The notes under the pieces were generated by a model, which saw nothing but the letters and a program-made list of their open reading frames with translations, did no database searches and had not been told where the DNA came from. A DNA stretch of 64,000 bases, from NCBI RefSeq assembly GCF_006861655.1, contig NZ_SESI01000002.1, positions 470,775 to 534,774 on the forward strand, read 5' to 3'. This document shows positions 32,706 through 41,323 of this stretch, piece by piece. Origin of the DNA: Halonotius roseus. GTDB lineage: Archaea; Halobacteriota; Halobacteria; Halobacteriales; Haloferacaceae. A program made the position numbers and the translations under genes. The stretch's first letter is position 1. Every line of letters begins with the position of its first letter.

Positions 32706-34657
32706 CCAAGGAGTTCCGCACGCTGGCCGATCCCGAAACCGTCCGCGAAACGATCGCCGACCTCGATCTCGGCGGCGGGGTCGAACACGTCGATCTCCGC
32801 GACGCCCGCGGCCGCGTGCTGGCGGAACGGGTCGACGCCGGGATCGACGTGCCAGGATTCGACCGGGCGGCGATGGACGGCTACGCCGTGCAGGCCAGCG
32901 ACACCGTCGGCGCGGGTGAAGCCGATCCCACGGTGCTCGATCTTGCTGGGACAGTCCATGCCGGCGAGAAGCCGGACGTATCGGTCAACCCCGACACCTG
33001 CGTCGAGATTTCGACCGGCGCGGTCATGCCACCGGGAGCCGACGCGGTCGTCGTCGTCGAGCGAACCGACGAGATCGGTGGCGACGCCAACAACAACGAC
33101 ACCGCCATCGAGATCCGAACCGCGGTCGCGCCAAGCGAGAACATCATGCTCGCGGGCGCGGATATCGCCGCCGGCACGCGCGCACTCGGCCCCGGAACGC
33201 GGCTGACGCCGCGGGAGATCGGCCTGCTGTCGGCACTCGGCGTCGACGAGGTGCCGGTTCGGGCGCGCCCACGCATCGGGATCATCTCGACAGGCGACGA
33301 GCTCGTCCCGCCAGGTGAGTCCCTCGACAGCGAGCGCGGCGAGATATACGATGTCAACACGACCACGATCGCCGCGGGCGTCGAGGGGGCCGGCGGCGAG
33401 CCGGTTGTCTACCCCCACGCCGGCGACGATTTCGAGACGATGGAGGACTTGCTCCGGCAAGCCGCCGACGAATGTGATCTCGTGCTCTCCTCGGGGTCGA
33501 CCTCAGCCAGCGCGGTCGACGTGATCTATCGCGTCATCGAGGAACGCGGCGAACTCCTGTTGCACGGTGTGGCGGTCAAACCAGGCAAGCCGATGCTGGT
33601 CGGGCGGATCGATCAGCCGGAGGGCGGCGACAGCGAGACCGCGGCGAAAAACGGCGACGAGACGGCACGGTCAGCCTACATCGGCCTGCCGGGCTACCCC
33701 GTTTCGGCGCTGACGATCTTCCGGATCTTTGTCGCGCCGGCGATCCGGGCCGCCACGGGCCAGCCCGAGCCGACGACCGCGACCGTCGACGGCAAGCTGA
33801 TCGCCCAGCAGCGACACGATGAGGGCCGGCTTCGGCTGCTGTCTGTCGGGCTGATCGAGGACGCCGATGGCAACACGCTGGTGTACCCGGTCGACAAGGG
33901 GTCAGGGGCGACGACGAGCCTCGTTGATGCCGACGGCGTTGTCGAGATCGGCCCCGACACCGACTACCTCGCGGCGGGCGAGTCGGTGACCGTACAGCTG
34001 TTCGATCCTGACGTGCGCACGCCAGGCCTGCTTGCGGTCGGTGAGGCCGATCCGGGGCTCACCGAGCTGCTGGATATCCTCGATCGCCCGCGATTCCTCC
34101 CGGTCGGGAGCCGCGAGGGGCTGCGTCGGCTCCGGAACGGGGTTCCTGATCTCGCCGTCGTCGCCGGCCCGACCGACCGCGAGATCGATGCGGTCGAGCT
34201 CGGTGGCTGGTCACGGGAGTGGGGGCTGATCGTCGCCGATGGAAATCCCGATGGGATCGACGGGCTCGCTGATCTCGTCGACGACGACCACCGGTTTGTC
34301 AACCGCAACCGCGAGTCCGGGCTGCGCGTCAGCTTCGATGCCGAACTCGACGCGCTGGCCGATGCTCGCGGCGTCGACCGCCACGATTTGACGACGGCGA
34401 TCGATGGCTACGAAGCGACTGTGAGTGGGGTCGAAAGCCCCGCCCGCCGCGTCGCCGACGATCGGGCGGCTGTCGGGCTCGGGCTGCGGGCGACGGCCGA
34501 CCGCCACGACCTCGGCTTCGTCTCGATCGGGACACAATCAGTCCGGCTGCTCGGTAATCCGGATCGGGTTGGGAAACCCGCGATCGACGCGGTTCAAGAC
34601 GCGCTCGAAACGCTGCCGGCGGCCTGCTCGTCGCTTGCGGGCTATCAGTTTGGGTGA
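32702..34657 (+). CDS. MoeA fused to a periplasmic-binding-like (PBP) domain
   Basis: A 651-residue two-part protein. Residues 1-~425 are a MoeA: FDRAAMDGYAVQAS, ISTGDELVPPG, and SSGSTSASAVDVIYRVI, where the usual TGG is changed to SSG-S-TS. Residues ~450-651 form a LysR/PBP-like domain (LAVGEADPGLTELLDIL, VGSREGLRRL, GLRVSFDAELDALADARG) that in related archaeal fusions is thought to bind molybdate, tungstate or a regulatory ligand. It overlaps the first moeA by four bases, so both are made from one mRNA. Two MoeA paralogues side by side fit separate molybdenum and tungsten use, an inference. Confidence 0.85.
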   Translation: MTKEFRTLADPETVRETIADLDLGGGVEHVDLRDARGRVLAERVDAGIDVPGFDRAAMDGYAVQASDTVGAGEADPTVLDLAGTVHAGEKPDVSVNPDTCVEISTGAVMPPGADAVVVVERTDEIGGDANNNDTAIEIRTAVAPSENIMLAGADIAAGTRALGPGTRLTPREIGLLSALGVDEVPVRARPRIGIISTGDELVPPGESLDSERGEIYDVNTTTIAAGVEGAGGEPVVYPHAGDDFETMEDLLRQAADECDLVLSSGSTSASAVDVIYRVIEERGELLLHGVAVKPGKPMLVGRIDQPEGGDSETAAKNGDETARSAYIGLPGYPVSALTIFRIFVAPAIRAATGQPEPTTATVDGKLIAQQRHDEGRLRLLSVGLIEDADGNTLVYPVDKGSGATTSLVDADGVVEIGPDTDYLAAGESVTVQLFDPDVRTPGLLAVGEADPGLTELLDILDRPRFLPVGSREGLRRLRNGVPDLAVVAGPTDREIDAVELGGWSREWGLIVADGNPDGIDGLADLVDDDHRFVNRNRESGLRVSFDAELDALADARGVDRHDLTTAIDGYEATVSGVESPARRVADDRAAVGLGLRATADRHDLGFVSIGTQSVRLLGNPDRVGKPAIDAVQDALETLPAACSSLAGYQFG

Positions 34658-34777
34658 CGCGTTCTATATCGCTAACGAACGTAGACGGTTTTAACCACCC
34701 AGATCGTTAGTTAGTGTCTGTATTTTCTTACTATAGATGAGCAAGGAGAGTGCCACGAGGCTTGACCCCAGGGCAGT

Positions 34778-36043
34778 TTACAAGTCGAAAAACTCTGATG
34801 GGGTATAGAATTCTGTTTCCTCGGTAGAAGTTAGATCACAACCAACTGTCTGAGACAGGAATTGCTCTTGAATCATCTCTTCATTTGAGAAGGAGATATT
34901 ATGATTTTCATCTGCTCGAGCAATATTCATGTTATGGGACATGTGGTGAGTTTCACCGTCTAAGGTAAGTTCTCCTTCCGGCGCACTAATACTCATACCC
35001 TCTTCCAGTGTACTAATTACCTCCTGTTGGTCTGTGGTTCCAGCCTCCTCGACCGCCTTCTTGTACAGATAAAGTGTAAAGTAATTGTTTTGTGACTCTT
35101 GATTTACGTATGGCGCGTCTGGGAATTTCGATTGGAACGCGTCACGATAATCAACGGCGGATTCTCCCTCCATTTCTTGCATATAATTCGTTGCAACATG
35201 CACGTCTTCTAAGGCAGGTGGGTCGAAGCGTGTGTGTTCATATGCCTGCGCCATTGTAATGGAGGTTCCAATTGGGATTGAGAGGCCGGCAGAGGCTCGT
35301 TGTGAGAAAAAGCTTGTCTGGAACTGTCCGGTCAAGAACGACATAATTATATCTGGGTCAGCCTCAGAGATATTGCTAATTGTTGAACCAAACTGACTAT
35401 TCGATGAAGGGATAAATTCTTCATCGATTACCTCAGCATCATTCTCTTGCGCGATGATTTCTACCCAATCAGCTGATATTTGTCCGAAGTTATAGTCAGG
35501 TGCTACAGTGTAGATCGTTTCAGCATCATACTTGTTCAGCAAATGAGTGACAACATGTTCGATCTGCTGGCGTGCTGTTGCACCGGTACAGAAGGTGTAT
35601 GAATCACAGACTCCACCTTCATACTGAGTTGTGTAGAAATACAGCTGCTCATTTCTATCGACAATTGGGCGTATTGCTTCCCGATGAGGGCTTGCATACG
35701 TAGCAATCAATGCATCAACATTTTCTTGAGTAATCAAGCGTTCTGTTAGTTGTTGATACCTGTTAGCATCTGATTGTGGATCTGGATCAAAGAGCTCGAT
35801 CTGTCTTCCATTAATCCCACCGTTGCTATTTATTTCATCAATTGCGAGTTTTGAGGCCTGCCACTTTGGCTTGCCTATCGTTGCAAAACGACCAGATTGA
35901 TCCTCCAACACACCGATTTTAATCGGATCGTCTTCATTTGCCGAACCAGAGCTTGTACCACCTGTACACCCTGCTAATCCGGCACCTGCTATCGTCGCTG
36001 TCGTTGCTATGTACTTTCTTCGTGTCTGTTTATTTTCACTCAT
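34778..36043 (-). CDS. UrtA/AmiC-type ABC solute-binding lipoprotein for urea or amides
   Basis: A 421-residue receptor with an N-terminal basic Tat-like signal (QTRRKYIATTATIAGAGLAGC) and lipobox. The mature domain KIGVLEDQSGRFATIGKPKWQASKLAIDEIN, YFYTTQYEGGVCDSYTFCTGATARQQIEH and YVNQESQNNYFTLYLYKKAVEEAG matches the UrtA/AmiC/FmdD group of urea and short-chain-amide receptors. No permease or ATPase gene is near, so it relies on components elsewhere. Codon use is strongly AT-rich, unlike the flanking moeA and Rieske genes, and it is the first gene of an apparently transferred block ending near 39640. An ATTACAGT...ACTGTAAT palindrome is upstream. Confidence 0.8.
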   Translation of the reverse strand: MSENKQTRRKYIATTATIAGAGLAGCTGGTSSGSANEDDPIKIGVLEDQSGRFATIGKPKWQASKLAIDEINSNGGINGRQIELFDPDPQSDANRYQQLTERLITQENVDALIATYASPHREAIRPIVDRNEQLYFYTTQYEGGVCDSYTFCTGATARQQIEHVVTHLLNKYDAETIYTVAPDYNFGQISADWVEIIAQENDAEVIDEEFIPSSNSQFGSTISNISEADPDIIMSFLTGQFQTSFFSQRASAGLSIPIGTSITMAQAYEHTRFDPPALEDVHVATNYMQEMEGESAVDYRDAFQSKFPDAPYVNQESQNNYFTLYLYKKAVEEAGTTDQQEVISTLEEGMSISAPEGELTLDGETHHMSHNMNIARADENHNISFSNEEMIQEQFLSQTVGCDLTSTEETEFYTPSEFFDL

Positions 36044-36086
36044 ATTTGTTCTCTATTTGCGATTGTAAGCTGTTGATTAATATTTT

Positions 36087-36108
36087 ATTACAGTTCTGCG
36101 ACTGTAAT
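36087..36108. promoter_or_regulatory. 22-bp palindrome in the AT-rich island's central promoter region
   Basis: ATTACAGT-TCTGCG-ACTGTAAT has perfect 8-bp arms. It lies 44-65 bp upstream of the UrtA-like ATG, in the 318-bp gap 36044-36361 between divergent genes, and a related half (ATTGTAAGC) is at 36062-36070. The rest of the gap is AT-rich with no open frame I would support. A binding site for a local regulator is the simplest reading. Confidence 0.5.
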
Positions 36109-36361
36109 TCAAACATCCGATTAAGTCAGAGATTTTTGTATATAAAAGAGTTCTCCTAATCCGAAGTAGTATTATTAATCTATTTATTGTAGGCACCTAC
36201 CGTTGTTACTTATTCGTATTCTACCTGAGACCTTTGATACCTAATATGATAATCGATAGGCCATAATCCACCAAAGTACGGATGATAAATTAATAAAATT
36301 GGCTATTTATTCAATCTGTGATCCCCTGCTTATTTACCGCTATTACATCGATATGATCATA

Positions 36362-37042
36362 ATGCTTCCAACGAATCCAGGCCCAATCGGCAACCAGCCA
36401 GCCTTACTCGTGATTGACCCACAAAACGATTTTCTTGAGGAGGATGGTGCAGTGTATTGTCCATCCTCGTCAGTTGACGGCATCGAGAAGGTAATTGGAA
36501 ATATTCGTCACCTTGTCCACACTGCCCGAGACGCAGAAATTCCGATTATATGGACGAAAGAATCTCACAGACCAGATCTCAGTGATTATGGTGCGGAATT
36601 ACTTTCGATAGAAGAGGAACATACGATCGCTGGAACAGAGGGCGAGCAAATTTCGTCAGCGTTCGATATCAGCGAGGGAGATCTCCCTGCTGGCGAATAT
36701 CTAATAAAAAAACGGCGGTATAACTGCTTCCATAACACTGACCTCACCCATTTATTATCTACGTATGATATTGATACACTCATTATTGCTGGTGTCACGA
36801 CAAATGTGTGCGTCCATTATACAGCTCAAGGGGCTCATGAGCGAGATTATGTCTTTCGTGTAGTTGAAGAAACGACGGCTGGTAGTGATCAGCATCTCCA
36901 TGATGCCGCTATTGACATGCTAAATTACCTGCAACCAGGTGGTGTTCAACAACTTACTGATGTAGAGACCGCGCTCAAACAGCATGACGGCAATGATATT
37001 CTGCGGCGGGTGAGATCTAATGGCAGTGTAATAACAAGATAG
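36362..37042 (+). CDS. Isochorismatase-family cysteine hydrolase (amidase type)
   Basis: A 226-residue protein with the complete catalytic triad of the family: Asp19 in LLVIDPQNDFLE, Lys116/117 in YLIKKRRYNCF and Cys150 in GVTTNVCVHYTAQGA, including the usual non-proline cis-peptide region. Members hydrolyse nicotinamide, N-carbamoyl compounds, biuret, ureidoacrylate and similar amides; the FHNTDLTHLL segment after the Lys is typical of the amidase subgroup, but no specific substrate can be named. Next to an amide-type binding protein, an amide substrate is likely. A TATA-like TATTTACC (36331-36338) 26-28 bp upstream favours the ATG at 36362 over 36353. AT-rich codon use. Confidence 0.8.
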   Translation: MLPTNPGPIGNQPALLVIDPQNDFLEEDGAVYCPSSSVDGIEKVIGNIRHLVHTARDAEIPIIWTKESHRPDLSDYGAELLSIEEEHTIAGTEGEQISSAFDISEGDLPAGEYLIKKRRYNCFHNTDLTHLLSTYDIDTLIIAGVTTNVCVHYTAQGAHERDYVFRVVEETTAGSDQHLHDAAIDMLNYLQPGGVQQLTDVETALKQHDGNDILRRVRSNGSVITR

Positions 37043-37092
37043 ACTAACGCACATTCGTTCAAATATGGTAAGAGAAACGAACATGGACAAAA

Positions 37093-37100
37093 TATAAATT
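37093..37100 (+). promoter_or_regulatory. TATA box of the PHP-domain gene
   Basis: TATAAATT centred 26 bp upstream of the GTG start at 37122, predicting a leaderless mRNA with a GTG start. Confidence 0.6.
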
Positions 37101-37121
37101 ATATCGTACAAAAGTAGGCGT

Positions 37122-38306
37122 GTGAGTTCAAATACATCCAATCACCAGGTTTTTTCTCCTCATACCACTTCAAACGATAATAGTAGCGACTATCAGTGGT
37201 ATCGTGGACAGCTCCATGTCCATACCAACGTCCATGACAAATCCGACGTAGTACAGTGGTACAAAGAACATGGCTATGATTTTGCAGCAATAACTGATCT
37301 CAACTACGCTACCCCTGTTTCAGATCTTAAATCAGTGTACGATGAGCCAGAACAGTTTATCATATTACAGGGGATGGAGACCAGTACCTATCATGAAGGA
37401 AACATCCATGATGTAATGGGTTACGGCGGTACACCTGAGAAAGTACATTTTGATAGCGTTGTTCCGGCGATAGATGATACCGAATTAACGGGCACAGCAG
37501 ATCAAGGATCAGCAAACAGCCGTTCTGTGACCGTCCCATCAGAGCCCGCCAAGCAAACATACAAACTTCAAGCCCAGCGTCTTTCGGAGGCTGGATGTTT
37601 GACAGCGATTGCACACCCAAACCTGACATGGGCAGCCGGTGCTGAAGAGATCCTTAGTGTCGATCCTGATATACTCAGCCATTTTGAGATGATTACGACT
37701 GAACCTGGGATGAACGACAGAGGTGGTGGCGACCACCCGTCAACCACAGAAATCTGGGATCAAGTACTCTCGACAGGCCGTACCCTCTACGCAATAGCCG
37801 CTGATGATTCTCACCATTTTGATCGGTTTGGCCCCCAAACAAGACCAGTTGAAGGAGAAATGCGGACGTATGCACCGTCATTACCAGGACGAACCTCAGT
37901 GTTTGTTCGCGCCCGTGAACTCACAACAGAACAGATCCTTAATGCTGTTAGCAGGGGGGACTTTTATTGTGTTAAACATGATCTGACGCTTCCGATTAAG
38001 TTTGAAGAAATAACAGTAACTGATAATGTCTTTGAAATTCAGCTCCCAACAGCAAGCAAAGACATTGGGTGGACATCTGGAATACATAACCCGACCCAGT
38101 ATCGAACGACATTTATTGGAAAAAAAGGCTCTCCGGCAGATGAGATTCGTGATGATCCAGCCGAAGTGCTTAAAAGAGATAATTCAACTCACCCATCATA
38201 CTCGTTCACCGGCTCTGAGCTGTATGTTCGAGCTCGGATTGAAGGATCTGACGGGGCTACTGCTTGGACGCAGCCTGTATTTTTCAGGGATAATAAAACA
38301 GATTAA
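37122..38306 (+). CDS. PHP-domain metallo-phosphoesterase-like protein
   Basis: A 394-residue protein. PHP motifs are visible: GQLHVHTNVHDK (H-x-H), FAAITDLNYA where most PHP proteins have TDHN, LQGMETSTYHEGNIHDVMGYG, the histidine in TAIAHPNLTW, and the late AADDSHHFDRFG with the D-x-H metal ligands. One canonical histidine is therefore replaced by leucine. The C-terminal ~120 residues look like a beta domain (VRARIEGSDGATAWTQPVFF). PHP proteins hydrolyse phosphoesters with two or three metal ions. The GTG start is supported by a TATA box 26 bp upstream. The last four bases overlap the 3' end of the convergent CobW-like gene. Confidence 0.75.
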   Translation: MSSNTSNHQVFSPHTTSNDNSSDYQWYRGQLHVHTNVHDKSDVVQWYKEHGYDFAAITDLNYATPVSDLKSVYDEPEQFIILQGMETSTYHEGNIHDVMGYGGTPEKVHFDSVVPAIDDTELTGTADQGSANSRSVTVPSEPAKQTYKLQAQRLSEAGCLTAIAHPNLTWAAGAEEILSVDPDILSHFEMITTEPGMNDRGGGDHPSTTEIWDQVLSTGRTLYAIAADDSHHFDRFGPQTRPVEGEMRTYAPSLPGRTSVFVRARELTTEQILNAVSRGDFYCVKHDLTLPIKFEEITVTDNVFEIQLPTASKDIGWTSGIHNPTQYRTTFIGKKGSPADEIRDDPAEVLKRDNSTHPSYSFTGSELYVRARIEGSDGATAWTQPVFFRDNKTD

Positions 38307-39484
38307 AAATTTATAAATTCACCTTCTGTCTGTGGGAATGGATCAGCAGAAACCTGCTCATAATCGGTGCTGGAGCAGACGCAGTTTTCAAGCGTCTGTT
38401 TGAATGAATTGATATCCATATCCTGGCCAATTATGACGATTTTTGTTTCTCGATCGCCCCACGTTTCATGCCATTCTATTTCCCTCGTTTCTTGATAGTT
38501 GTTCTGACGAGCCTGTGGTAGTGATGCTATCCAACGTCCAGAAACGTCAAGGTAAGCGTGGTTACCGGACACTGAAAGATTCAACGCATAGTCTTTAATT
38601 CCAGCAACGTGTACACGTCCTTTGATTCTGAGAATTTCATCTGGTAACGATTTCAGTGTAGTAGCCAATCGTTTTGGATCCATTGGTTGATGACACTGAA
38701 ATACAAAAGAATCAATAGAATATTCATCCGACAGGTGTTGGTGGTTCCCCTGATCGGAGTTTCTGGTATCTTCTGCGCCAGTTTCTTTCTCATGAAGAAC
38801 TTGTTTCCATACCGGAGAATTTGCTACGTCCTCTGGGTCAAATCGACCAGTGTTAATAACTTCTTTTGGCTCTACGTCGCCAAATTCAGTCACCTTTATT
38901 TCGGCTTTTGATTGGATATTCTCGATCGTCTCGGTAACGTTCGTAAGTTCAATCTGATTTACCAAATCTTTTTTATTTATTAGTATGGTGTCACAAAATT
39001 CTATTCCATCTATCATCTGATTCGGGAGTGGTTTTTTGTTATTTGAATTACCGTCCGTGCCGATTTTTTTATCAACTAAGTTATCGTAGAAATTCCGAGC
39101 ATCAACAATAGTTATGATACTATCAAGATCATAGTATGCAGAAGAACGCCCCTGAATCAGTTCTTTTGCAACCGGTTTTGGATGACTTATACCAGAAGGC
39201 TCAATAAGTAGGTGGTCAAGTTCCTCCGTGGTTGCTAACTCAATTAATGAATCTTCCAGATCTCCTCGCATACTACAACAGATACATCCATTTGAGAGCT
39301 CAATCATTTCGTCGCTCTCAACATGTCTCTCTATTAAGTTTGCATCCACATTGATTTCACCTACATCGTTAATCACAACTCCCATCCTATAATTATGTTC
39401 ACATGTTATGATTTGTTTCAAAAATGTCGTTTTACCAGCTCCAAGTGTTCCTGATAATAGCGTAACTGGAATTACTTCTTGCAT
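38303..39484 (-). CDS. CobW/COG0523 metallochaperone GTPase
   Basis: A 393-residue G3E GTPase. Walker A GTLGAGKTT at residues 12-20, the metal-binding CxCC in SNGCICCSMRGD (C67-I-C69-C70), the switch EPSGISHP and the base-recognition segment LINKKDL (NKxD type) are all present, with a C-terminal CobW_C domain (RLATTLKSLPDEILRIKGRVHV). COG0523 proteins deliver zinc, cobalt or iron to client enzymes, for example nitrile hydratase activators and zinc-stress chaperones. The island's PHP and hydrolase proteins are possible clients, an inference. The ATG at 39484 is chosen because a TATA-like element (AATATATATT) is 15-25 bp upstream; the open frame extends 46 codons further. Confidence 0.85.
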   Translation of the reverse strand: MQEVIPVTLLSGTLGAGKTTFLKQIITCEHNYRMGVVINDVGEINVDANLIERHVESDEMIELSNGCICCSMRGDLEDSLIELATTEELDHLLIEPSGISHPKPVAKELIQGRSSAYYDLDSIITIVDARNFYDNLVDKKIGTDGNSNNKKPLPNQMIDGIEFCDTILINKKDLVNQIELTNVTETIENIQSKAEIKVTEFGDVEPKEVINTGRFDPEDVANSPVWKQVLHEKETGAEDTRNSDQGNHQHLSDEYSIDSFVFQCHQPMDPKRLATTLKSLPDEILRIKGRVHVAGIKDYALNLSVSGNHAYLDVSGRWIASLPQARQNNYQETREIEWHETWGDRETKIVIIGQDMDINSFKQTLENCVCSSTDYEQVSADPFPQTEGEFINF

Positions 39485-39521
39485 GCAACAACTCACAATA
39501 TATATTGGTAAATCTCTGCTG

Positions 39522-39661
39522 TTATGTTCTGTCATCGTGAAAAAAGACAAATAAATCGGATTCAGCGCGGTCACGCCCCGTTTCATCAACAGGAGTGTCG
39601 ACAACTCGTTCCCCAAGCTCATCGGCAGCTGCGGCTATCGGCTCGATCAGAGAAACCGAAC
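39522..39661 (-). pseudogene. Possible 3' remnant of a chromosomal gene at the island edge
   Basis: On the minus strand this frame reads SLIEPIAAAADELGERVVDTPV...FVFFHDDRT and stops at TAA, looking like a normal acidic haloarchaeal C-terminus, but upstream the frame runs into sequence used by another gene in a different frame. It lies exactly where composition changes from AT-rich island to GC-rich backbone. It may be what is left of a gene cut by the island's insertion; chance coding-like sequence is also possible. Confidence 0.27.
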
Positions 39662-39823
39662 GATCAAACCGCCGATGACGACCGCCGCCGGAACCGCCTG
39701 TGCGATCCCGAGCGGCGTGAACCCGCCGCCGTTTGCGATGCCGAGTACCAACAGCCCCACAAACGCAGGCAGCGCGACCACTTTTGCGGGGAGCGATCCG
39801 TCCGGTAGCTGGCTGTCGTTCAT
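39647..39823 (-). CDS. Small two-helix membrane protein
   Basis: A 58-residue protein beginning MNDSQLPDGSLPAKVVALPAFVGLLVLG with a second hydrophobic helix AVPAAVVIGGLIVRFL at the C-terminus and a Gly-rich turn (NGGGFTP) between. No family is recognised. The ATG at 39821-39823 gives a clean hydrophilic head before the first helix. It lies downstream of the next gene on the same strand and could be co-transcribed with it. Confidence 0.6.
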   Translation of the reverse strand: MNDSQLPDGSLPAKVVALPAFVGLLVLGIANGGGFTPLGIAQAVPAAVVIGGLIVRFL

Positions 39824-39872
39824 ACACGACGCTCCGATCAGCCCGACACAAAACGGTTGTTCTCCACCCGAG

Positions 39873-40247
39873 TCACTCGTCGTGAGTGTCTTCGTCGACA
39901 TCGGTCGCTGTATCGGTGGTGTTCTCAGCATCGGCCATCGCCTCGTCGATCTCGTCAGCCGCCCCTTCGATCGGCAGCTCATCGAGCTGGCCGGCGATCG
40001 CTGCCGCGTCGGCGGCGACAGCCTCGTAGTCGGCACCGGCCTCGGCGGCGACCGCCCGAATGTGGGTCGCCAACAACGAGAGGGTGTGAATGCTCGGTTC
40101 GTAATCGCTGGTCGGATCTCTGGCGACGACGGTGTCGACGGTCTCGTCGTCGCGGATCACGCCCAGATGGAGCGCGGTGATGGAGTCGTCGTCCAACAGC
40201 GTGCGGGCACGGTCGCGGTCGTCGGTGAAGGCGGCGCGGTCGCTCAT
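39873..40247 (-). CDS. Acidic conserved haloarchaeal protein of unknown function
   Basis: A 124-residue soluble protein. The N-terminal ~85 residues (MSDRAAFTDDRDRARTLLDDD... PSIHTLSLLATHIRAVAAEAGADYEAV) look like a compact folded domain; the C-terminal ~35 residues are a disordered Asp/Glu/Thr tail. I do not recognise a characterised family. It lies 66 bases beyond the Rieske gene and in the same direction, so it may be part of a respiratory-chain operon. Confidence 0.65.
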   Translation of the reverse strand: MSDRAAFTDDRDRARTLLDDDSITALHLGVIRDDETVDTVVARDPTSDYEPSIHTLSLLATHIRAVAAEAGADYEAVAADAAAIAGQLDELPIEGAADEIDEAMADAENTTDTATDVDEDTHDE

Positions 40248-40313
40248 AGCGGCCTTCGGCGGAGAACGCTGAAAAAGACGCGGGTCGGCGACGGTGGCCG
40301 TTATGCTACAGCG

Positions 40314-41162
40314 TTAGTCGTCCGGTCGCGGCCGGCCGACGTAGATCGCACTGACGATCGAGAACGGATTGTACACCGACTGGTGACACTGACAGTAGAC
40401 CCGATCCTCGGCGTCGTAGTTCGCCGAGCCGGTGAGTTCCTTGTATCCCGGCACACAGCAGAAGTGCGTACACTTGTTCAGCCACGCCATAACGCCTTGG
40501 TCGGTGCTGGCCTGCAGCCACGGATCATCCTGGGCGGCCTCTTCGATAGCGTCGGATCGAATGATATTCACCGGAACCAGGTTTTCCGAATCGGCGGATC
40601 GCCACTTTGCCTCCGCGGGTTTGCCGAGCCCTGCTTGGCCGATCCCGTTGCCCCACTCGGTGTAATCCTCGAAATCGCTGATGTTGAACTGATCGCCCTC
40701 CGATTTCGCCTCCTGTTGCCACGCGTAATCGGGCCCTTCGACGGCGACAAAGTAGTTGTCCGACTCGTAGCTAGGAACGAGTGCGTTGTTCGATTCGAGC
40801 CCGCAGTACTGGAACCACTCCTGGGAGTAGGTGACACCCGAACCCTTGAAATCCTCCGCCTTGGCGACCTCGAACTCAACCCCCTGTTGTGTCTCCGTTG
40901 TTACTTCCGGCCAGACACCCTTGATGAACCCCTCATCGTCGATCTCGATGGGGATCTGTGGCATCCCGCGCGGGGCCGGGCCGGCTGTGTTCTCGATAAC
41001 GCGGGCTTCGACCGTCCCACCACCCGCACCTGAGGCGGTGGTGAGTGAGTTGACAGAAACCGCACCGGTCGCGCCAACGCCGGCGAGCGCGCCACCGCCG
41101 ACGACGCCTTTGACGAACCGCCGTCGCCCGGATTCTGGGGGATATTTGTCGTCTTCGCTCAT
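40314..41162 (-). CDS. Rieske [2Fe-2S] iron-sulfur protein, Tat-exported
   Basis: A 282-residue Rieske protein. The Tat motif GRRRFVKGVVGGGALAG near the N-terminus directs folded export, with the hydrophobic stretch probably kept as a membrane anchor. Cluster ligands are C231-T-H233 and C257-Q-C259-H260, with C236 and C259 available for the stabilising disulfide, as in cytochrome bc-type Rieske proteins. It should transfer electrons from quinol to cytochrome or halocyanin. No cytochrome b gene is next to it in the window. The ATG at 41162 is chosen because MSEDDKY places the Tat motif at residues 12-16; the frame opens 19 codons earlier. Confidence 0.86.
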   Translation of the reverse strand: MSEDDKYPPESGRRRFVKGVVGGGALAGVGATGAVSVNSLTTASGAGGGTVEARVIENTAGPAPRGMPQIPIEIDDEGFIKGVWPEVTTETQQGVEFEVAKAEDFKGSGVTYSQEWFQYCGLESNNALVPSYESDNYFVAVEGPDYAWQQEAKSEGDQFNISDFEDYTEWGNGIGQAGLGKPAEAKWRSADSENLVPVNIIRSDAIEEAAQDDPWLQASTDQGVMAWLNKCTHFCCVPGYKELTGSANYDAEDRVYCQCHQSVYNPFSIVSAIYVGRPRPDD

Positions 41163-41323
41163 AACTGACGGTTGGTCGCGGGCGTGAAAAGCATGACGAA
41201 TATCCGCCCCCCGAACCAACCGAAATCAGCCTGCTTGTCTCCTCTCGCGTGGTATATCTGTCGAAATCGAACAGATAGCCGATGTGGTGAGACTTTTACG
41301 AGTGGGTTGTTCTACCATACGGT

